Shown: positions 5,982 to 7,550 of the stretch, piece by piece | Layout of the letters: every line of letters starts with the position of its first letter | How positions within the stretch are numbered: position 1 is the stretch's first letter | Assembly (NCBI GenBank): GCA_020718315.1 | Contig: DYSK01000010.1 | Coordinates: 19,342 to 26,891, forward strand | DNA: 7,550 bases | Direction of reading: 5' to 3' | Source of the DNA: Draconibacterium orientale | GTDB taxonomy: Bacteria > Bacteroidota > Bacteroidia > Bacteroidales > UBA12170 | Program-made: the position numbers and the translations under genes | The notes under the pieces: model-generated | Database searches by the model: none | Told to the model about the DNA's origin: nothing | The model's input: only the letters and a program-made list of their open reading frames with translations

Positions 5982-7121
5982 TTAAGAACGATTTCTGTAA
6001 AATTCGCTGGGCGAAAGGCCTTCGGCAGATTTAAAAACACGTAAAAATGAACTGTAGGAGTTGAATCCGCAATCAGTAGCAATTTGCTCAAAAGAAAGAA
6101 TCAAATTCTTCTTTTTAGCATCAGCGAGTAGTGTTTTGGCTTCTTCAATTCGGTAGGAATTGATGAGCGTTCGGAAATTCATTTGAAATTGATTGTTGAT
6201 CTCAGCCGATAAATAAGTACGATTGGTTTTAAACGTTGTGCACAGATGATAAATATTCATCTCGGCATTCAAATAAGCTTTGCTCTTGAGTAAATGATTG
6301 TGAATTTCTTCCTTACTAATGCGAACATCGTTGGGGAATAGTTCTGTTTTTTCAACCACTTGAGCATTGTAAATTTGAGGTTGCCTGAACCCAAACAAAC
6401 CTACAATCCAAAAAAAACTCCCAAAGGTTGTGTACGATAAAGCGATAAGCATGTCTTGCGAAGCCAAATCGTTGTTTCGTATATAATGGATAATCGAATT
6501 AAAAATAGCAACGCCTAAAAATAAAATGCCTACTCCTTTTATCCAATTCACTTCTTTGGTTTGATCGCTCGGAAAAATATTGATAATTAAAGCTTTATAA
6601 CGTGCGTAGCAACGCCCGATTAAAATCAGATAAAAAATAGAAGAAACTAAATAATACAAGCGGCCAAAGCCATATAAATAATAGCCAAACACAAATTTAG
6701 TTCCGGTTTCAGGTTGCGAATGCAAAATGCTGTACATATACTTGCTTTCCTCTTCCTGATTCATCCAAATTTTACTCACAACAAAATAAGATAGCGACAA
6801 AATCACAGGCATCACAAAGTGGATATAATATTTCCAATCATAAACCATTTTTTCGGAGGTGATAATTTTAAAATACAGATAAAATAAGGGAAAAAGTAGG
6901 GGAACAACCAGCGCTTGTATGGGAAATAAATTCGTATAAAAACCCAAATGATTGTTAAACTTAGCAAAGGTTAAAATATAGGCGATGGTAGCGCCAAGCA
7001 GCAAAAAAATAAGATGTCGTTTTTCGGGTGTCTTGTGTAAGCCTGATAATATTATTGAAACCATCCAAGTAAAAGGAGCGAAAATCGAAAATAATAAAGC
7101 AGCATTTTTAATTTCTTCCAT
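5982..7121 (-). CDS. Membrane-anchored AraC-family transcriptional regulator (seven TM segments)
   Basis: This 379-residue protein joins an integral-membrane sensor half to a DNA-binding AraC/XylS domain. Seven hydrophobic segments are visible at about 6-28, 37-53, 66-87, 98-118, 145-169, 193-214 and 223-244. A linker follows, then the AraC domain at about 270-378. The first helix-turn-helix lies near 287-308 (NIYHLCTTFKTNRTYLSAEI). The second is near 342-364 and includes FEQIATDCGFNSYSSFLRVF, followed by the typical GLSPSEFYRNRS end (368-379). The architecture predicts direct control of nearby promoters from the membrane in response to an unknown ligand or envelope signal. The gene is divergent from a secreted protein gene starting at 7368, a plausible target, with 246 bp and a long palindrome between them. 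The ATG at 7121 sits about 16 nt from the expected transcription start. No periplasmic binding domain or kinase is fused, so this is not a hybrid two-component regulator. Confidence 0.92.
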   Translation of the reverse strand: MEEIKNAALLFSIFAPFTWMVSIILSGLHKTPEKRHLIFLLLGATIAYILTFAKFNNHLGFYTNLFPIQALVVPLLFPLFYLYFKIITSEKMVYDWKYYIHFVMPVILSLSYFVVSKIWMNQEEESKYMYSILHSQPETGTKFVFGYYLYGFGRLYYLVSSIFYLILIGRCYARYKALIINIFPSDQTKEVNWIKGVGILFLGVAIFNSIIHYIRNNDLASQDMLIALSYTTFGSFFWIVGLFGFRQPQIYNAQVVEKTELFPNDVRISKEEIHNHLLKSKAYLNAEMNIYHLCTTFKTNRTYLSAEINNQFQMNFRTLINSYRIEEAKTLLADAKKKNLILSFEQIATDCGFNSYSSFLRVFKSAEGLSPSEFYRNRS

Positions 7122-7142
7122 CAGTTTTACTAGTTAAAACAG

Positions 7143-7171
7143 CAAAAATAGGTTTAAAAATATCAATCAAA
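7143..7171 (-). promoter_or_regulatory. Bacteroidota-type promoter of the AraC-family gene
   Basis: Read on the minus strand, TTTG (7171-7168) is followed by a 17-bp spacer and then TATTTTTG (7150-7143), an exact TAnnTTTG -7 box. Transcription would start near 7137, giving a leader of about 16 nt before the ATG at 7121. The spacing is at the short end of the known range. Confidence 0.55.
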
Positions 7172-7186
7172 CATGACTAATGTTTT

Positions 7187-7218
7187 AAATAACAAGCGCT
7201 AACGCGCTTTTGTTATTT
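7187..7218. promoter_or_regulatory. 32-bp imperfect palindrome between divergent genes
   Basis: AAATAACAA (7187-7195) plus GCGC (7196-7199) pairs with GCGC (7204-7207) plus TTGTTATTT (7210-7218). The loop is TAAC, and two T residues (7208-7209) bulge, giving 13 bp of pairing in total. It lies 16 bp upstream of the AraC-gene -33 box and 149 bp before the start codon of the divergent gene. It could be an operator, possibly for the adjacent regulator, or an RNA hairpin or terminator. It is not followed by a clean T-run on either strand, which weakens the terminator reading. Confidence 0.5.
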
Positions 7219-7266
7219 TGGATAAAGATATTGTTTTTTTGAACACCTGCAAATAATATGCTTTTC

Positions 7267-7274
7267 TATGTTTG
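7267..7274 (+). promoter_or_regulatory. Candidate -7 box for the secreted FG-GAP-like gene
   Basis: TATGTTTG matches the TAnnTTTG consensus exactly. The nearest upstream TTTG (7238-7241) is 25 bp away, longer than the usual 17-23 bp, so the promoter is weak or needs an activator. The predicted start near 7281 leaves an A-rich leader of about 87 nt before the ATG at 7368. Confidence 0.4.
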
Positions 7275-7367
7275 AAATCAGAAGAAAAAACGATTATAAA
7301 CAAAACTCTTTGTCAATTGTTTTTCCTTAAAATTAACGGATTTATAAAACAAATTAAAACAAAAAAC

Positions 7368-7550
7368 ATGGAAAAAAAATTTTACCTTTTTTTAAGTCTT
7401 TTCTTGCTTTTGGGCTTTACTGGCTTTGCCCAATTTGAGCAAGTGGCCCAATTAACCGAGTTCCCTGATGTTCAACACACCACCAGCGATGAATTGGGCT
7501 CTTCAATAGCTGTCGATGGTGCTTATGTAGTATCCGGTACAAAAAACCAT
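7368..7550 (+). CDS. Secreted protein, N-terminal part, probable FG-GAP/beta-propeller repeats
   Basis: The first 61 codons are present; the gene runs off the right edge. The product starts MEKKFYLFLSLFLLLGFTGF and then AQ: a lysine-containing n-region, a hydrophobic core and a likely signal peptidase I site after FA (residue 21). The mature part includes ELGSSIAVDGAYVVSGTKNH (42-61). This resembles the first strands of an FG-GAP/integrin-alpha-like repeat, in which a FG/LGSSVAIDGDYAIVGA pattern is usual. Such proteins are exported and often surface-exposed or extracellular; in Bacteroidota many end in a type IX secretion sorting domain, which cannot be checked here. The start has an A-rich upstream sequence and no Shine-Dalgarno, typical for the phylum. 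Export is well supported; the repeat family rests on a single partial repeat. Confidence 0.75.
   Translation, partial: MEKKFYLFLSLFLLLGFTGFAQFEQVAQLTEFPDVQHTTSDELGSSIAVDGAYVVSGTKNH

Noticed and set aside
7187..7218. Ordinary intrinsic terminator
   Set aside because: No gene ends next to it, and neither strand shows a clean T-run directly after the stem.

Overview
The window looks like chromosomal DNA from a member of the Bacteroidota. Several upstream regions carry the phylum's -7 box (TAnnTTTG), two of them with a TTTG -33 box. Start codons lack clear Shine-Dalgarno sequences and are preceded by A/T-rich stretches. Intergenic DNA is AT-rich. The last gene encodes a signal peptide ending in FAQ, and the AraC regulator is of the membrane-anchored type common in this phylum. 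I cannot place it below phylum level.

Layout, left to right. Positions 1-118 hold a 35-bp tandem repeat with dyad symmetry that runs into the stop codon of the first gene. Positions 114-2344 (minus) are a two-gene unit, xdhC then xdhA. It encodes the molybdenum-cofactor chaperone and the FeS/FAD electron-transfer subunit of a xanthine dehydrogenase-type enzyme. The molybdopterin-binding large subunit is not in the window. Divergent from it, prmC (2453-3358, plus) encodes the release-factor glutamine methyltransferase. prmC converges on a large PiT-type phosphate permease with a PhoU-like tail (3355-5637, minus). Their stop codons overlap, and one terminator hairpin lies inside the end of the prmC reading frame.

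A 344-bp gap (5638-5981) follows. It holds a REP-like hairpin, degenerate direct repeats, a 32-codon open frame and a weak terminator-like hairpin. Next is a seven-TM AraC-family regulator (5982-7121, minus). Divergent from it is the 5' end of a secreted, probably FG-GAP/beta-propeller protein (7368 to the window end, plus). A 32-bp imperfect palindrome lies between these two.

The genes are mostly housekeeping or metabolic: purine oxidation, translation termination and phosphate uptake. No defence system, phage, IS or CRISPR array is visible, and I see no convincing undescribed multi-gene system. The points most worth checking are non-coding: the tandem repeat at the xdhA stop, the translated terminator, the 5638-5981 gap, and the palindrome between the membrane regulator and the secreted protein.
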